NCBI RefSeq assembly: GCF_001428045.1
Contig: NZ_LMSD01000023.1
Location: 248,001 to 312,000, forward strand
Origin: Paenibacillus sp. Soil750
Lineage (GTDB): Bacteria; Bacillota; Bacilli; Paenibacillales; NBRC-103111
Direction: 5' to 3'
DNA: 64,000 nucleotides
Shown here: one piece after another, positions 27,148 through 38,096 of the stretch
Numbering within the stretch: position 1 is the first letter of the stretch
How the letters are laid out: every line of letters begins with the position of its first letter
The notes under the pieces: model-generated
Told to the model about the DNA's origin: nothing
Databases searched by the model: none
The model's input: only the letters and a program-made list of their open reading frames with translations
Position numbers and translations under genes: made by a program

Positions 27148-27949
27148 AACAACGGATGAAATAAGGCAAGGAATTAAAGCCGGATGCCAGTGCTATTTCC
27201 GTAACGGGTAAGCTGGAATTGAGCAGGAGCCTATGGGCAAATTGAAGTCTATGCTCCTGCACATATTGCTGAAATGATTGACCGATGATGGTACTGAATT
27301 TTTCGCTAAAATAGTTCGGGCTCCATGGTGTGTGTTGCGCAGCTTGCTTTAGTGTAATCGGTTCACGAAAATGGAAATCGATATAGTTCAGGGCTTTGCG
27401 CAGTTTGATCCGTTCTGGCACATCGCTGGAAGTGGTTTCCAATACTGGCTGAGGATCAGTCGGAATCATACGCAGCAGATCAACAAGCAATCTGTCCAAT
27501 GTGGCACGGATCGCTTGTTTTTTGCCGATTCTGGATTCTGTGCTTTCCGCTAATAATCGGCGGCATTCCTTTTCGATGTCAACCAAATGTTCACCCTCGC
27601 AGCAGACGGACAAGCGATTAGGCTGGCTAAAGAGTAAGAGTCGCAATTCCTCATCGAGCCACTCCTCGGTAAATTTCAAATTAATTAAACGAAGAGGAAA
27701 ACCAGGATCAGGAGTAATGGTATGGAAATCGACAGGGGTTAAAAGGTAAACCGAGCCGGGGGTGAGTTGGGAGGACTCTCCGTTCAAAATTTGTGTGCCT
27801 TTTCCAGATAAAATAATCTCCATTTCAAAAAATTCATGGCCATGCAAATTGTGAAACCGGCTTACCTCATATTCGGAGATACTGAAATGAAAAGACGGAG
27901 TAAGAAATTCATCGATCATATAGCGATATGGCACAGATCCTTTTCGCAT
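27041..27949 (-). CDS. AraC-family transcriptional regulator with cupin sensor domain
   Basis: This 302-aa regulator has a cupin-like N-terminal half (SRFHNLHGHEFFEMEIILSG, then GSVYLLTPVDFHTI) and a C-terminal AraC domain with TLKQAAQHTPWSPNYFSEKF and VTEIALASGFNSLPYFIRCF. I start at the ATG ending at 27949, which has AGAGGAG 7 bases upstream; an in-frame ATG lies 6 codons further up. The C-terminal 30 residues after KYGVSPRAG are unusual for the family and lie antisense to the esterase gene, so the ancestral stop may have been lost. It is divergent from the importer operon at 28182 and is a candidate regulator of it. Confidence 0.9.
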   Translation of the reverse strand: MRKGSVPYRYMIDEFLTPSFHFSISEYEVSRFHNLHGHEFFEMEIILSGKGTQILNGESSQLTPGSVYLLTPVDFHTITPDPGFPLRLINLKFTEEWLDEELRLLLFSQPNRLSVCCEGEHLVDIEKECRRLLAESTESRIGKKQAIRATLDRLLVDLLRMIPTDPQPVLETTSSDVPERIKLRKALNYIDFHFREPITLKQAAQHTPWSPNYFSEKFSTIIGQSFQQYVQEHRLQFAHRLLLNSSLPVTEIALASGFNSLPYFIRCFKSKYGVSPRAGRRACEVAGQKLGNKASAHNHSDD

Positions 27950-28116
27950 GTCTACGCTCCTCTCCATGTCTTCCCATGTGTGTAGTATACAATATCATTC
28001 GCCTTAGGTGGAGGCTACGACGCAGTTTCCGTTCCATCGCTACGAAGGTTAGAGGAACTCACTTGATTTGGAGTTTTCTATCCTGTCGAAAGGGACCTAA
28101 CCTACACATTTTTAGA

Positions 28117-28145
28117 GGAAAATACCTAGTTCATAATATACATTC
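28117..28145 (+). promoter_or_regulatory. GGAAA-N15-TATACATTC promoter-like element
   Basis: GGAAA at 28117-28121, a 15-base spacer containing CCTA, and TATACATTC at 28137-28145 lie 37 bases before the importer operon. This is the closest copy to a start codon. Confidence 0.6.
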
Positions 28146-28181
28146 TCCAGGGCATCCCCTAAAGTTGGGGTATCGACCAAG

Positions 28182-29123
28182 ATGGCAGTCAAAATTTCAA
28201 AGCTAGGATGTGTTGGATGGATGGTAAGAATTTTCAAGAAAAATTTCGGAGTGACCCTGCTAGCACTGCCAGGATTCCTATTGATTTTACTCTTTAATTA
28301 TGTGCCGCTTTACGGATTACTGCTTCCTTTTAAGAATTATAAGTACAATTTGGGGATTTGGAATAGCCCTTGGGTCGGGTTTGACAATTTCGGATTCCTA
28401 TTTAATGGCAATGTACTTTATCGTGTTCTACGCAATACGCTCCTGTATAACATGGTTTTCATTATTTTGGGGACGTTTCTCTCCATCGTCATTGCCTTAT
28501 TGTTATTTGAGCTGAGTCGAAAATTTGTGAAGGTGTATCAAACGATTTTGTTCATTCCTTACTTTATTTCCTGGGTGGTTGCTGGCTTTGCGTTCAGGGC
28601 GCTGTTTGATATGGATCACGGTGTTATCAATAGCATCTTGGTTGCTGTGGGTAAAGCACCCATTCTCTGGTACAGCGAACCTCAGTATTGGCCGTACATC
28701 CTAGTCGCAGCTGCTGTTTGGAAGGGACTCGGGTATGGATCTGTCATCTATTACGCAGCTCTGATGGGGATTGATGCTGAGTATTATGATGCAGCGAAAA
28801 TTGATGGAGCGAGTAAGTTTAGGCAAGCTTTTTCGATCTCAGTTCCAATGATCAAACCCATGATTATCATGTTGGTTATCCTTCAAATCGGAAGTATCTG
28901 CTACAGTGATTTCGGTTTGTTCTACAATGTGACGTTAAATTCATCCTTGATCTATCAGACAACAGATGTCATTGATACTTTCGTTTATCGTTCTCTGATT
29001 GATATGGGGGACATTGGGATGGCATCAGCAGCAGGATTTTTTCAATCGATCGTCGGGTTTTGCCTCGTTTTGTTAACCAATACGATCGTAAGAAGGATTA
29101 ATCCTGAAAATTCACTTTTCTAA
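28182..29123 (+). CDS. ABC sugar permease, LplB type
   Basis: This 313-aa membrane protein is the first permease of the second importer. It opens with LLALPGFLLILLFNYVPLYG, the hallmark first membrane segment, and carries the coupling loop YDAAKIDGASKFRQAFSIS about 100 residues from the end. It ends in RINPENSLF. The ribosome site before ATG 28182 is weak, and the in-frame ATG at 28221 is an alternative start. It is strongly similar to the fragment at 1-372. The operon continues with permease, lipoprotein and the giant secreted enzyme, which makes this the best candidate for uptake of that enzyme's products. Confidence 0.94.
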   Translation: MAVKISKLGCVGWMVRIFKKNFGVTLLALPGFLLILLFNYVPLYGLLLPFKNYKYNLGIWNSPWVGFDNFGFLFNGNVLYRVLRNTLLYNMVFIILGTFLSIVIALLLFELSRKFVKVYQTILFIPYFISWVVAGFAFRALFDMDHGVINSILVAVGKAPILWYSEPQYWPYILVAAAVWKGLGYGSVIYYAALMGIDAEYYDAAKIDGASKFRQAFSISVPMIKPMIIMLVILQIGSICYSDFGLFYNVTLNSSLIYQTTDVIDTFVYRSLIDMGDIGMASAAGFFQSIVGFCLVLLTNTIVRRINPENSLF

Positions 29124-29135
29124 GGAGCATCGACT

Positions 29136-30044
29136 ATGAATCCTCACAAAGTAATTCGGTTACGACCTACACTGACCATAGGAAAATTAGTGATTAATAT
29201 CTCATTTATCTTGTTGTGTGCGGTGTGCGTGTTTCCTTTTCTTGTCATTATCGGCACCTCATTTCAAACGGAAAATGACATTATCAAATATGGGTATTCC
29301 ATGATTCCCAAGAACTTTACGTTAGATGCGTATAAGGTGATTCTGCGTGAGCCAACTGTTCTGTTGAACTCTTATCTGGTTACGATTGGTACGACGGTCA
29401 TCGGTTCTTTGATTGGGATGTGGGTAACCACGACCTACGCTTATGCGATTTCGCGCAAAGATTATTCCTACCGTACGTTCCTTGCCTTCTTCATCTTCTT
29501 CACGATGCTCTTTCATGGGGGGATGGTTCCTTCTTATATTCTCATGGTGAAATGGTTGGGACTCCGCAACAATATCCTGGCACTCATTTTGCCGTATCTG
29601 ATTAGCGGTTGGTTCGTGCTCCTCATGAAAGGATTCTTGCAGACCATACCGGATGCCATTATCGAGTCAGCTAAAATGGATGGCGCAGGCGAGCTGCGCA
29701 TATTTACGCAAATTGTTTTGCAAATATCCAAACCGGCACTGGCAACATTAGGCCTGTTCTTTGCTCTCCAATACTGGAATGATTGGTGGCTGACCTTGCT
29801 TTACATGGATCAGAGCAATTTAATGAAGCTGCAATATTTACTTATTCGTGTTCTAAAAAATATGGAGTATTTGAATTCGGCTGAGGCCATTCAGTATGGA
29901 CTTGTGAAACCAGGTATGCAAGTACCTTCATTAACTGCTCGCATGGCGATGTGTATTTTGGCTGCAGGACCGATGCTGCTTGTTTTCCCACTGTTTCAAA
30001 AGTACTTTGTGCAGGGGTTAACGGTAGGGTCTGTCAAAGGTTAA
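29136..30044 (+). CDS. ABC sugar permease, LplC/YtcP type
   Basis: This 302-aa protein is the partner of the preceding permease, 12 bases downstream of it with a TAAGGAG ribosome site. It has the conserved IIGTSFQTENDIIKYGYSM region, the coupling loop ESAKMDGAGELRIFTQIVLQ and the terminus FVQGLTVGSVKG. It matches the permease at 385-1293 in length and in most recognisable blocks. The spacing between the two permease genes is also identical in the two loci. Confidence 0.95.
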   Translation: MNPHKVIRLRPTLTIGKLVINISFILLCAVCVFPFLVIIGTSFQTENDIIKYGYSMIPKNFTLDAYKVILREPTVLLNSYLVTIGTTVIGSLIGMWVTTTYAYAISRKDYSYRTFLAFFIFFTMLFHGGMVPSYILMVKWLGLRNNILALILPYLISGWFVLLMKGFLQTIPDAIIESAKMDGAGELRIFTQIVLQISKPALATLGLFFALQYWNDWWLTLLYMDQSNLMKLQYLLIRVLKNMEYLNSAEAIQYGLVKPGMQVPSLTARMAMCILAAGPMLLVFPLFQKYFVQGLTVGSVKG

Positions 30045-30115
30045 TAGTTTCAGATGCAGGAGAAACGCGCTGCGTCTGTAAATTATATAAAGACAATATA
30101 AGGGAGGCAATCCAC

Positions 30116-31672
30116 GTGAAAGGTCAAAAAACAAAAGCTTCAAAATGGTTTGGACCAGGAACATCCGTCTTGCTTGCAACAACGATTGTGATTAGCGGCT
30201 GTAGTACAACTGAAAAAAAGAGTGAAAGCACTAGCCCAGCTGCAAGTCCAGCTGCAAGCGCAGCAGCGAGTACGAGTCCGACGAAAGATTTTGTGGAGAT
30301 TAGCTGGTATATGCCCAAACCGATCGACAATATGAAGGATCAGGAAGCGGTTGAAGCGGCAGCGAATAAACTGATCAAGGAAAAATTGAATGCCAATGTA
30401 AAATTTAACTTAATTGATAATGCGGGCTGGGAAGATAAGATCAAGCTGAAATCCGCTGCCGGCGAGCCTTATGATCTCGTATTTACGTCCAATTCGTCCA
30501 ATAACTTGAATGCGAATGTGCAAAAGGGTGCTTTTATGCCCCTCGATGACTTATTGCAGAAGTATGGTCAAAATATTTTGAAGAAAGTAGATCCTCGCGC
30601 TTGGAAAGCTGTTACTTATAAAGGCAAGATTATGGCGATCCCTGCGCAGACCCCTTACAGTCCGGCATCTGCCTATGTATTTAAAAAAGATTTAGTTGAA
30701 AAATATAAATTCGATTATAAGAACGTCAAGAGCCTTGCTGACTTAGAGCCATTCCTGAAACAGATTAAGGAAAATGAGCCGAACATGATTCCCGTCATTG
30801 CCACGGCCAATGGAGCGACCTCTGGCGTAGGGTTACCCGACTATACAACTGTCGTTGGTGGCATATCTTTCAGCGAGAAGGATGGTAAATTCGTCAAAAC
30901 CCTTGATATTCCACAGAATTATGAAAATTATCGCATTATGAATGATTTCTATAAGAAAGGCTATATTGCCAAAGATGCTGCAATCAAAACGGATTATCTA
31001 GCTGAAGCGAAATCAGGGAAATATGCCGTGCTGCGTGATTCAGGCGGTTATACCGAGGATGGGTCGAAATCGACAAGCACGTATGGATTCCCAACTGTTG
31101 AAACATTCAGCTCACAGCCGACGATTTCAACTGCTTCCATGACTGCTGCTGCGACAGCGATTAGTGCAACGTCGAAGAATCCAGAAAGAGCGATGATGCT
31201 GCTCGATTATATTTGGAGTGATAAATACTTATTGAATACACTTGCTTATGGCGTTGAAGGTAAAAATTACACCGTTAAATCGGGTACGGTGAAAGATGCT
31301 AACCCAACGATCGAAGCCAAAAGCGGTGCTGAACAAACGTGGGCGATTTGGCACAACTGGCTTGGACCGCTTTGGGATCAATGGGATTCCAACTGGAATT
31401 CAACGAAAGCCTTAGAAGCGATGAGAAAAACAAACGACAACGGTAAGGCATCGGGTCTTCTCGGATTTGTCTTTAATAATGAGCCGGTTAAGACGGAGAT
31501 TGCGCAAATCAATGCGGTCAATAAAGAGGCCAATCCGATCTTTACGACGGGATCCATGCCGGATTATCCGAAGTACGTCGAGGACACGAAGAAAAAGCTG
31601 GTGGAAGCTGGCATTGACAAAGTGATGGCTGAGATCCAGAAGCAATACGATGCTTGGAAGGCAGGCAAATAA
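30116..31672 (+). CDS. ABC extracellular sugar-binding lipoprotein (LplA-like, DUF3502-type C-terminus)
   Basis: This 518-aa lipoprotein is the solute receptor of the second importer. I start it at GTG 30116, 8 bases after AAGGGAGG; the longer open frame runs back into the permease gene. The lipobox is TIVISGC, followed by a low-complexity Ala/Ser/Pro linker. The mature domain begins at EISWYMPKPIDNMKDQEAVE, and the C-terminus has GFVFNNEPVKTEIAQINAVN. It matches the lipoprotein at 1379-2935 in start codon, length and most of its sequence. The two receptors probably bind related oligosaccharides. Confidence 0.95.
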   Translation: MKGQKTKASKWFGPGTSVLLATTIVISGCSTTEKKSESTSPAASPAASAAASTSPTKDFVEISWYMPKPIDNMKDQEAVEAAANKLIKEKLNANVKFNLIDNAGWEDKIKLKSAAGEPYDLVFTSNSSNNLNANVQKGAFMPLDDLLQKYGQNILKKVDPRAWKAVTYKGKIMAIPAQTPYSPASAYVFKKDLVEKYKFDYKNVKSLADLEPFLKQIKENEPNMIPVIATANGATSGVGLPDYTTVVGGISFSEKDGKFVKTLDIPQNYENYRIMNDFYKKGYIAKDAAIKTDYLAEAKSGKYAVLRDSGGYTEDGSKSTSTYGFPTVETFSSQPTISTASMTAAATAISATSKNPERAMMLLDYIWSDKYLLNTLAYGVEGKNYTVKSGTVKDANPTIEAKSGAEQTWAIWHNWLGPLWDQWDSNWNSTKALEAMRKTNDNGKASGLLGFVFNNEPVKTEIAQINAVNKEANPIFTTGSMPDYPKYVEDTKKKLVEAGIDKVMAEIQKQYDAWKAGK

Positions 31673-31687
31673 CTAAAGTTAAACTCG

Positions 31688-31732
31688 TGACAACAATGAC
31701 TCTACTAATTATAAGTAGGGTCATTGTTGTCA
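31688..31732 (+). other. Long intercistronic hairpin without a U-tract
   Basis: A 19-bp stem with one G-T pair and a 7-base loop lies between the lipoprotein stop and the giant gene. It starts TGACAACAATGAC. A-rich, not T-rich, sequence follows it on the plus strand, so it is unlikely to be a full terminator. It more probably stabilises the upstream messenger, keeping importer levels above enzyme levels. Confidence 0.6.
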
Positions 31733-31766
31733 AAAAAGCTAATTCATTAGGAAAGGGAGTTTATTG

Positions 31767-34700
31767 ATGATTAAAAAGCTCTTAGGCATGGTCGTTTCAG
31801 TTCTGATTGTATGCGCTTTCACAACTATATTTGAGCCTTCTCGTGCTCGTGCGGAAGGAGCAACTCCGGAAGTTGGGTATGTCATTGATGAGGATTTCTC
31901 GTTCTTATCCGCCTTGACGCCAGGGAATAGTCAGCCATCCGGGTGGGATGTTCGCGCTGCAGGAGGGGCGTTGGTCTCCATGTACAACACGAATTTCAAA
32001 ATCAGCGATACGAGCACGGTGCTGCCCGTTTCTATGAATAAGAAATTTGTTTCGCAAAGCGAAGGCAGTTTGACTATGGAATTTCGAATTAAGCCTTTGT
32101 CCATCATAGATGGCTTGAAATGGCAGTTGCTCAGCAATGAGGTCGTAGGCGTCAGCTTAATTACGCAAAACAATACGCTTAGTCTGGAGACCGGCATAAA
32201 CACTGTTGTTCCTCTGCAAACCTATGCGGCAAACATCGAATATGGCATTAAGGTCGTTATCAACCTGAACACACACACTACTGATGTGTATATCAATGGT
32301 GTGAGGAAGGCGAACGGTGCAACCTTTAAAAATACCGTAGCGGATCTAAATCAGTTTCAAGTAAGAACAGGCGATGCCTCCATGGGGGAATTCTACTTTG
32401 GGCCTTTGAAAATCTATCGAGGGTACGCGGTGAATGAGAGGCTCATATCGGTCGTTAACGGCGGTGCGATTCCGCAGGATTGGACAGCGGTTACGTCGGG
32501 CGGCGCCATCACGGTCGGTAGCATGCTTAGTTCCCCGCAGCCAGACATTAACAGCATGAAGTTGAGCGCAAGCACGGCTACAGGCAGTATGAGCCTGACC
32601 AAAACGATTTCGCCCATGTCGGATAACTTTACCTATGACTACAAGGTTCTCTTTAAGCAGAAGGAGGATGGATTGGAAGCCGAACTTAAGAGTGGAACGA
32701 CGAGTGTCATTAAATTAACGACGGCGGGGGATTATTTGGCTTATGTCAACAACAGCGGGCAACCTGTCCCGCTGGATTACAAGTATTTAGCGAATCTGTG
32801 GACGCACATTCAGATCAAGGTGAACTGGGCGACGGCTACAGCGGATATTTATATCAATGATAAGCTTGTTAAGCAAGGTGTGGCGCTCGCTTCAGGCGTG
32901 ACAGCCGTTGACAGCATAAAATTTACAACCTCCTCTTCGTATCGGGGAGAGATGTGGCTCGATGATATTCTTTTGTATAAAACTGTTCCCCTCCCGGTCG
33001 ATTATGTGCCGGCTCCTGTTGCCGTCAGTAAGAACGAGGGCGCTCCGCTTGTAGGCGTCCAAAGCTGCCCGATGTGGCGGGAAGGCCATCACCTGGGCTG
33101 GGATATGATTCAGCCTTATCCGGATCGGACTCCTCTTCTTGGTTTTTATGATGAAGGTAACCCGGAAACGGCGGATTGGGAGTCGAAATGGCTGGAAGAG
33201 CACGGCATCGATTTCCAGATGTCCTGCTGGTTCAGACCGCTAGGCGGAGATACGGATCGGATGCCGATTAAAGATTCGTATTTATCCCATGCTTTGGATA
33301 ACGGTTATTTTAATGGCGCGTATAGCGATCAAACCCAATTCGCCATTATGTTTGAAAACCTCAATTCCAAAGTTAAGGATATTGAAGATTTCCGAACGAA
33401 CCTGATTCCTTACTGGATTGAATATTATTTTAAAGATTCGCGTTATATGAAGATCGACGGTAAACCTGTTTTCACAATCTACAATTATGACGAGTTAGTA
33501 AATGCTTTTAAAGACAGCAATGGCAACGATCATGTGAAGGAGGAGCTGGATAACTTACGGACCGAAGTGAGCAATGCGGGTATTCCAGGTATTATCCTGC
33601 TGAACGTATATAACGGGACGGACTACGCGCAGTTGAAGAAACGCAAAGATGCTGGCTTTGATGGCGTGTATGCGTATTCCTGGGGCTCCTTTGGCGGACA
33701 TCCGGAATTTCAGAAATTGAAAATGACGCAGGAGAAGGATACCGGCGCCATCGATATTATCCCTGGTTTGAGCATGGGCAGAGATGATACAGCTTGGCGC
33801 CTGAACTTCGGTTATTATGCTACGCCGTCGGAATTCGAGTCTTTGGCACAGTGGACGAAGGATAGCTTTATGCCATCGCTTCCTGCGGGCAGTCTTGGTA
33901 AGAAGCTGGTGATGCTAGATAACTGGAATGAGTTTGGAGAAGGCCACTTTATCATGCCTGCGGGGCTGGCCGGTTTCGGGTATGTGGATGCCATTCGCAA
34001 TGTGTTTGGAAGCAGTGCACCGCATACGGACAGCGTGCCAACGCAGACCCAGAAGGATCGGATCAATACCCTTTATCCTGCGGGGAGGGTGGTACCTAAT
34101 TTAAACCAACCCCAGGCAGTGATGACCAACGTCTACGGGAATATGTGGGAATTCAATACGCCGGGCGATGCGGAGGGCTGGACAGTTGAAAAGCAGATTG
34201 TGGGCGTGACCGTACAGGATGGCACTTTTTCGGGGGTAACGAATAATACCGATCCCGGCATTCGTTCCGCTGATCACCTTGGGATTAAGGCAGAGGACAT
34301 TCCTTATATTGTGATTCGAATGAAGAACAGTGCGAATGATATCGACGGCCGCTTCTTCTTCACGACGGAGACAGATGGAACCTGGAATGAGGCTAAAGCT
34401 GTCGGCTTCTTTGTAAATCCGTTGGATAGTGGTTATACGGAATACATTATTGAGGCGTGGAGAAACAAGAACTGGACGGGGACTATCCGGCAAATGCGGA
34501 TCGATCCAATTTCGGCTGTAGGACCGATCAGTATTGATTATATTCGAACCATTTATTCTCCGCAGCCGGGTATTCGGACTTACGTGGACGGCACTTACAA
34601 AGGGTTCAGCCAGCCTGCGCTTTTACAAGATGGCATCGTCATGATTCCCATGAAAGATATGTACCTGCAAATCGGCGCAAAGCCGGAATGGGACTCTGCG

Positions 34701-37700
34701 ACGAATACTCTGTTGGCTGTGAAAGATAACGTCGTCTATAAAGTAAAGGTTGGCGATAGCATAGCTTATAAGGGGAATCAGGCAATTACGTTAGAGCATG
34801 CGCCTGTCAAACTTGCGAACGGAACGGTGATGGTGCCGCTCAGCTATCTTCGCCAAGCATTTGGCGCAGTGGCGAAGTGGGATGCCACTGCGCAAACAGT
34901 GAGTGTGTATCCAACGGCCATCACATGGGATTTTGCGACGAGCAGCGGTTGGACGGCTAACAGTCAGATCGCGAATCCCGTCGTTGCGAATGGCGTCTTC
35001 AGCGGAACTTCAAACGGGGTATCGGGAAGTGTCCAGCCAACGATCCTTTCACCGGATAATTTGGAATATGCAGCTTCGGATATTAGGCGAATTCGCGTCC
35101 GAATGAACAATATGACAAACGGTGAAGAGGCTAAAATATATTTTACGACGACCGGAGATACCACTTGGAATGAGGCGAAAATGATCCCTTCCTATATTCT
35201 CCCAAATGATTCCGTTTATCGTGAGTATGTGTTTGATACGTCAAGCTTAGCTGCCTGGACGGGAACTATCAAACAGCTCCAAGTGGTGCCAACGACGGCT
35301 TCCGGAGCCTTCAGTCTGGATTCCGTTCAATTGGAAATTACGCCAACTGTTGCACTAAAAGGAGATAATCTCATTGAAGATCCGGGATTTGAAGGAAGTA
35401 CAACTTCACAATATAAGCTGCAGAATGCGACTGCTGCAAAGGATACGACACAATCACATAGCGGCCATCAGTCCGTCAAGATCACGAAATCGACACGTTA
35501 CGGCAGTATTAGTTTTCCAGTGAATGTGGAAAAAGGCAAGCCGTATACGTACTCAGCTTGGGCCAAGTTGGCAGCAGGCACGACGACCAATGAATTTTTA
35601 AGGGTGGGAATCCAATATAATTTGGACGGGGGTCCTCCCAAGCAACTCATTATTTTCACAAGTCCTGGTCTGAAAGCGGGAGAGTGGACACAAATCGAAG
35701 GTACTTACACGATTCAGGAATCAGGAGTCGTAACGAATGTTCTAATGTATCTCTATACGGAGATTAACAATCCAGGCGGCGTTTACTATGTCGATGACGT
35801 TGCGGTTAAGCCAATAACAAATTCGGGAAGTTCGGTTTGGGTTCATCCATCGAATATAAGTTTTGGTGCGACCTCAATGACGGTAGGTGTTGGTAAAACC
35901 AAAGCATTGGTTCCTGCGTACACACCAGTGAATGTAAGTAATAAAGAATTAATCTGGCGTTCGAGCAACCCAAGTGCAGCGACTGTGGATGTGAACGGCA
36001 TGGTGTATGGCGTGAGCCTAGGCACCGCAACGATAACGGCAACGACGGTAGATGGCGGAAAAGTCGCATCTGTGCTCGTCACCGTAGATGATACGATTGC
36101 GGTTACGGGGGTGTCGCTAACACCAACTTCACTCAGCTTGCCGCTCGGCACTCAGCAAACGCTTGTTCCGACGGTAACACCGGCCAATGCAACCAATAAG
36201 CTCATCAAATGGGAATCCGCGAATCCAATTGTGGCGGTCGTCGATGCCAATGGGATCGTTACAGGCGTGGGGACGGGCACAACCCAAATTAAAGCAACAT
36301 CCGATGATTCGGGTAAGCAAGCTATCGCCTCGGTTACGGTAACAGCACCGACGAACGTTGTAAAAGGCTCAAACCTGATTGTAGATCCTGGCATGGAAGG
36401 CAGTATATTAGCGGCTCCTAACTACGCTTATCAGGCAGTGCCTTCCCTGACTTCGGCGGAACAACATTCGGGCCAGAAGTCCTTGTTGTTGACGAAGACC
36501 GATAAATACGGAGGTGTTAAATTTCCTGTCCCACTTGTAAAAGGCAAACCCTATTACTATTCAACCTGGGCGAAACTAGCATCTGCTCCTGCTTCCACCG
36601 AGACGATCAGGATCGGCTTGCAGTATAAGCTAGACGGTGATCCTATGCCTAAACAGTATATTATGTTCGTCAGTCCATCCCTAAATGCTGCAGAATGGAA
36701 ACAAGTGCAAGGGAGTCTGATTATTAATGAAACGGGTGTTGTAACCGAAACGACCATGTTTTTATACACCGAAACTCAGGGTAACGGCACTCCGTTCTAT
36801 GTTGATGACGTAGAGGTCAGACCATTGACCGTCGATGATGTGCCTCCCGTTACGGTCAGTGATGCGCCGTCCGGCTGGCAGACAACGGCTCAGGTTGTTC
36901 ACTTGACGGCGAGTGACTCGGGAAGTGGCGTCGCAGGCACGTTCTACAGCTTGGATCACAGCGCTTACGTGGTTGGGAATACGATCTCCATCGCTGCCGA
37001 AGGCGTGCACACGCTGGATTTTTACAGCAAGGACTTGGCTGGTAATCAGGAAGCGACGCAAACCGTCAATGTCCGTATCGACGGAACGGCTCCAACAACA
37101 ACGTCAGTCGTTGCCCCATCTGCGCCTGACGGACCAAGCGGTACCTACGTCAGCCCTGTTACAGTCACATTAAGCGCTACTGACAACGTGTCTAGCGTTG
37201 GGCAGGTCGTCTACAGCGTGAATAATGGCGCGACATGGACGCCTTATACAGCCGCGCTTACCTTTGATAAACAGGGGGCATATACGCTCCAGTACCGAGC
37301 GACCGACTTAGCGGGCAACAGTGAGACAGCCAAGAGCGTAAGTTTCAATCTTGCCGCTTCAACGGTGAAGGTTCAACTCAAGGACAGTACCGGCAATCCC
37401 TTAAACGGCGGAGTGGTTAAATACTACGACGGCGGATGGAAAGATTTTGGCGTAACAGATGCCTTGGGAAATGCAAGCAAATCTTTACAGGATAAGGGCT
37501 ATACCTTTGGCATCACGTATGAGGGAACGTATAAGGAGATTGTACAACATACAGGAACGGACGCTGTCGTCGTATTTCAGACCGTCAAGGCCAAGGTACA
37601 GTTAAAGGATAGTCTGGGGAATCCCCTCGATAGTGGTACGGTGAAGTATTATGCAGGAAGCTGGCGGACCATCGGCAATACAAGCGGAGGCGAGATCAGC

Positions 37701-38030
37701 AAGGAGGTACTGCCTAGCTCCTATACCTTTGGCATGACGTATGGGGGAAGATATAAGGAAATAGTACAAAATACAGGAACAGACCCCGTAGTCGTATTTC
37801 AGACGGTCAAGGTCACGGTACAGGTAAAGGATAGCCACGGGAATCTATTGGATGGTGGTACGGCCAGTTATTATGCGGGCAGTTGGCAGACGATTGGCGT
37901 TACAACAGGCGGGGGGATCAGCAAGGAGTTATTGCCTGGTTCTTATACATTTGGCATGACTTACAATGGGACGTACAGAGAACTGGTACGGAACGTAGCA
38001 ACGGATCCTACAGTTATATTTCAATTGTAA
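31767..38030 (+). CDS. Giant secreted modular enzyme with GH99-like (WbsX-type) catalytic domain
   Basis: This 2087-aa protein starts at ATG 31767 after GAAAGGGAG. It has a signal peptide ending near ARA in residues 1-29. Two LamG-like regions span about 30-410. The catalytic-like domain is about 425-770: it begins [11 protein letters not shown] and ends around WNEFGEGHF, whose Glu722 and Glu725 have the E-x-x-E spacing of GH99 endo-mannanases. Two homologous beta-sandwich domains (about 788-932 and 1050-1193, each with TWNEAK) flank a copper-amine-oxidase-N-like domain (935-1049). Two CBM-like domains (about 1200-1352 and 1533-1688) flank two Big_2 Ig folds. Two OmpL47-like Ig repeats (about 1691-1865) and three repeats of about 73 residues complete it. 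No sortase or SLH motif is present. It is probably an extracellular mannan-type hydrolase feeding the importer upstream. Confidence 0.88.
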   Translation: MIKKLLGMVVSVLIVCAFTTIFEPSRARAEGATPEVGYVIDEDFSFLSALTPGNSQPSGWDVRAAGGALVSMYNTNFKISDTSTVLPVSMNKKFVSQSEGSLTMEFRIKPLSIIDGLKWQLLSNEVVGVSLITQNNTLSLETGINTVVPLQTYAANIEYGIKVVINLNTHTTDVYINGVRKANGATFKNTVADLNQFQVRTGDASMGEFYFGPLKIYRGYAVNERLISVVNGGAIPQDWTAVTSGGAITVGSMLSSPQPDINSMKLSASTATGSMSLTKTISPMSDNFTYDYKVLFKQKEDGLEAELKSGTTSVIKLTTAGDYLAYVNNSGQPVPLDYKYLANLWTHIQIKVNWATATADIYINDKLVKQGVALASGVTAVDSIKFTTSSSYRGEMWLDDILLYKTVPLPVDYVPAPVAVSKNEGAPLVGVQSCPMWREGHHLGWDMIQPYPDRTPLLGFYDEGNPETADWESKWLEEHGIDFQMSCWFRPLGGDTDRMPIKDSYLSHALDNGYFNGAYSDQTQFAIMFENLNSKVKDIEDFRTNLIPYWIEYYFKDSRYMKIDGKPVFTIYNYDELVNAFKDSNGNDHVKEELDNLRTEVSNAGIPGIILLNVYNGTDYAQLKKRKDAGFDGVYAYSWGSFGGHPEFQKLKMTQEKDTGAIDIIPGLSMGRDDTAWRLNFGYYATPSEFESLAQWTKDSFMPSLPAGSLGKKLVMLDNWNEFGEGHFIMPAGLAGFGYVDAIRNVFGSSAPHTDSVPTQTQKDRINTLYPAGRVVPNLNQPQAVMTNVYGNMWEFNTPGDAEGWTVEKQIVGVTVQDGTFSGVTNNTDPGIRSADHLGIKAEDIPYIVIRMKNSANDIDGRFFFTTETDGTWNEAKAVGFFVNPLDSGYTEYIIEAWRNKNWTGTIRQMRIDPISAVGPISIDYIRTIYSPQPGIRTYVDGTYKGFSQPALLQDGIVMIPMKDMYLQIGAKPEWDSATNTLLAVKDNVVYKVKVGDSIAYKGNQAITLEHAPVKLANGTVMVPLSYLRQAFGAVAKWDATAQTVSVYPTAITWDFATSSGWTANSQIANPVVANGVFSGTSNGVSGSVQPTILSPDNLEYAASDIRRIRVRMNNMTNGEEAKIYFTTTGDTTWNEAKMIPSYILPNDSVYREYVFDTSSLAAWTGTIKQLQVVPTTASGAFSLDSVQLEITPTVALKGDNLIEDPGFEGSTTSQYKLQNATAAKDTTQSHSGHQSVKITKSTRYGSISFPVNVEKGKPYTYSAWAKLAAGTTTNEFLRVGIQYNLDGGPPKQLIIFTSPGLKAGEWTQIEGTYTIQESGVVTNVLMYLYTEINNPGGVYYVDDVAVKPITNSGSSVWVHPSNISFGATSMTVGVGKTKALVPAYTPVNVSNKELIWRSSNPSAATVDVNGMVYGVSLGTATITATTVDGGKVASVLVTVDDTIAVTGVSLTPTSLSLPLGTQQTLVPTVTPANATNKLIKWESANPIVAVVDANGIVTGVGTGTTQIKATSDDSGKQAIASVTVTAPTNVVKGSNLIVDPGMEGSILAAPNYAYQAVPSLTSAEQHSGQKSLLLTKTDKYGGVKFPVPLVKGKPYYYSTWAKLASAPASTETIRIGLQYKLDGDPMPKQYIMFVSPSLNAAEWKQVQGSLIINETGVVTETTMFLYTETQGNGTPFYVDDVEVRPLTVDDVPPVTVSDAPSGWQTTAQVVHLTASDSGSGVAGTFYSLDHSAYVVGNTISIAAEGVHTLDFYSKDLAGNQEATQTVNVRIDGTAPTTTSVVAPSAPDGPSGTYVSPVTVTLSATDNVSSVGQVVYSVNNGATWTPYTAALTFDKQGAYTLQYRATDLAGNSETAKSVSFNLAASTVKVQLKDSTGNPLNGGVVKYYDGGWKDFGVTDALGNASKSLQDKGYTFGITYEGTYKEIVQHTGTDAVVVFQTVKAKVQLKDSLGNPLDSGTVKYYAGSWRTIGNTSGGEISKEVLPSSYTFGMTYGGRYKEIVQNTGTDPVVVFQTVKVTVQVKDSHGNLLDGGTASYYAGSWQTIGVTTGGGISKELLPGSYTFGMTYNGTYRELVRNVATDPTVIFQL
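37368..38030 (+). repeat. Three C-terminal repeats of about 73 residues in the giant enzyme
   Basis: Units at about 37368-37586, 37587-37805 and 37806-38030 each follow the pattern VQLKDSxGNPLxxGxV, YYAGSW, [16 protein letters not shown], then TDPVVVFQ. A decayed copy of the same unit lies at 3020-3250. Confidence 0.9.
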
Positions 38031-38052
38031 AAGAAGTCGATCTCATCATTTG

Positions 38053-38096
38053 AAAAAGAATGGCTGCGCTCAAAAGGCAGACCATTCTTTTTTTTC
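38053..38096 (+). terminator. Rho-independent terminator (overlaps end of convergent AraC gene)
   Basis: AGAATGG pairs with CCATTCT with a further inner stem and one bulge, followed by eight T residues. The stop codon of the minus-strand regulator lies in the loop side, so transcripts from both directions meet here. Confidence 0.75.

Noticed and set aside
31688-31732. Hairpin as a rho-independent terminator
   Set aside because: No T-run follows the stem on either strand; kept only as a hairpin.
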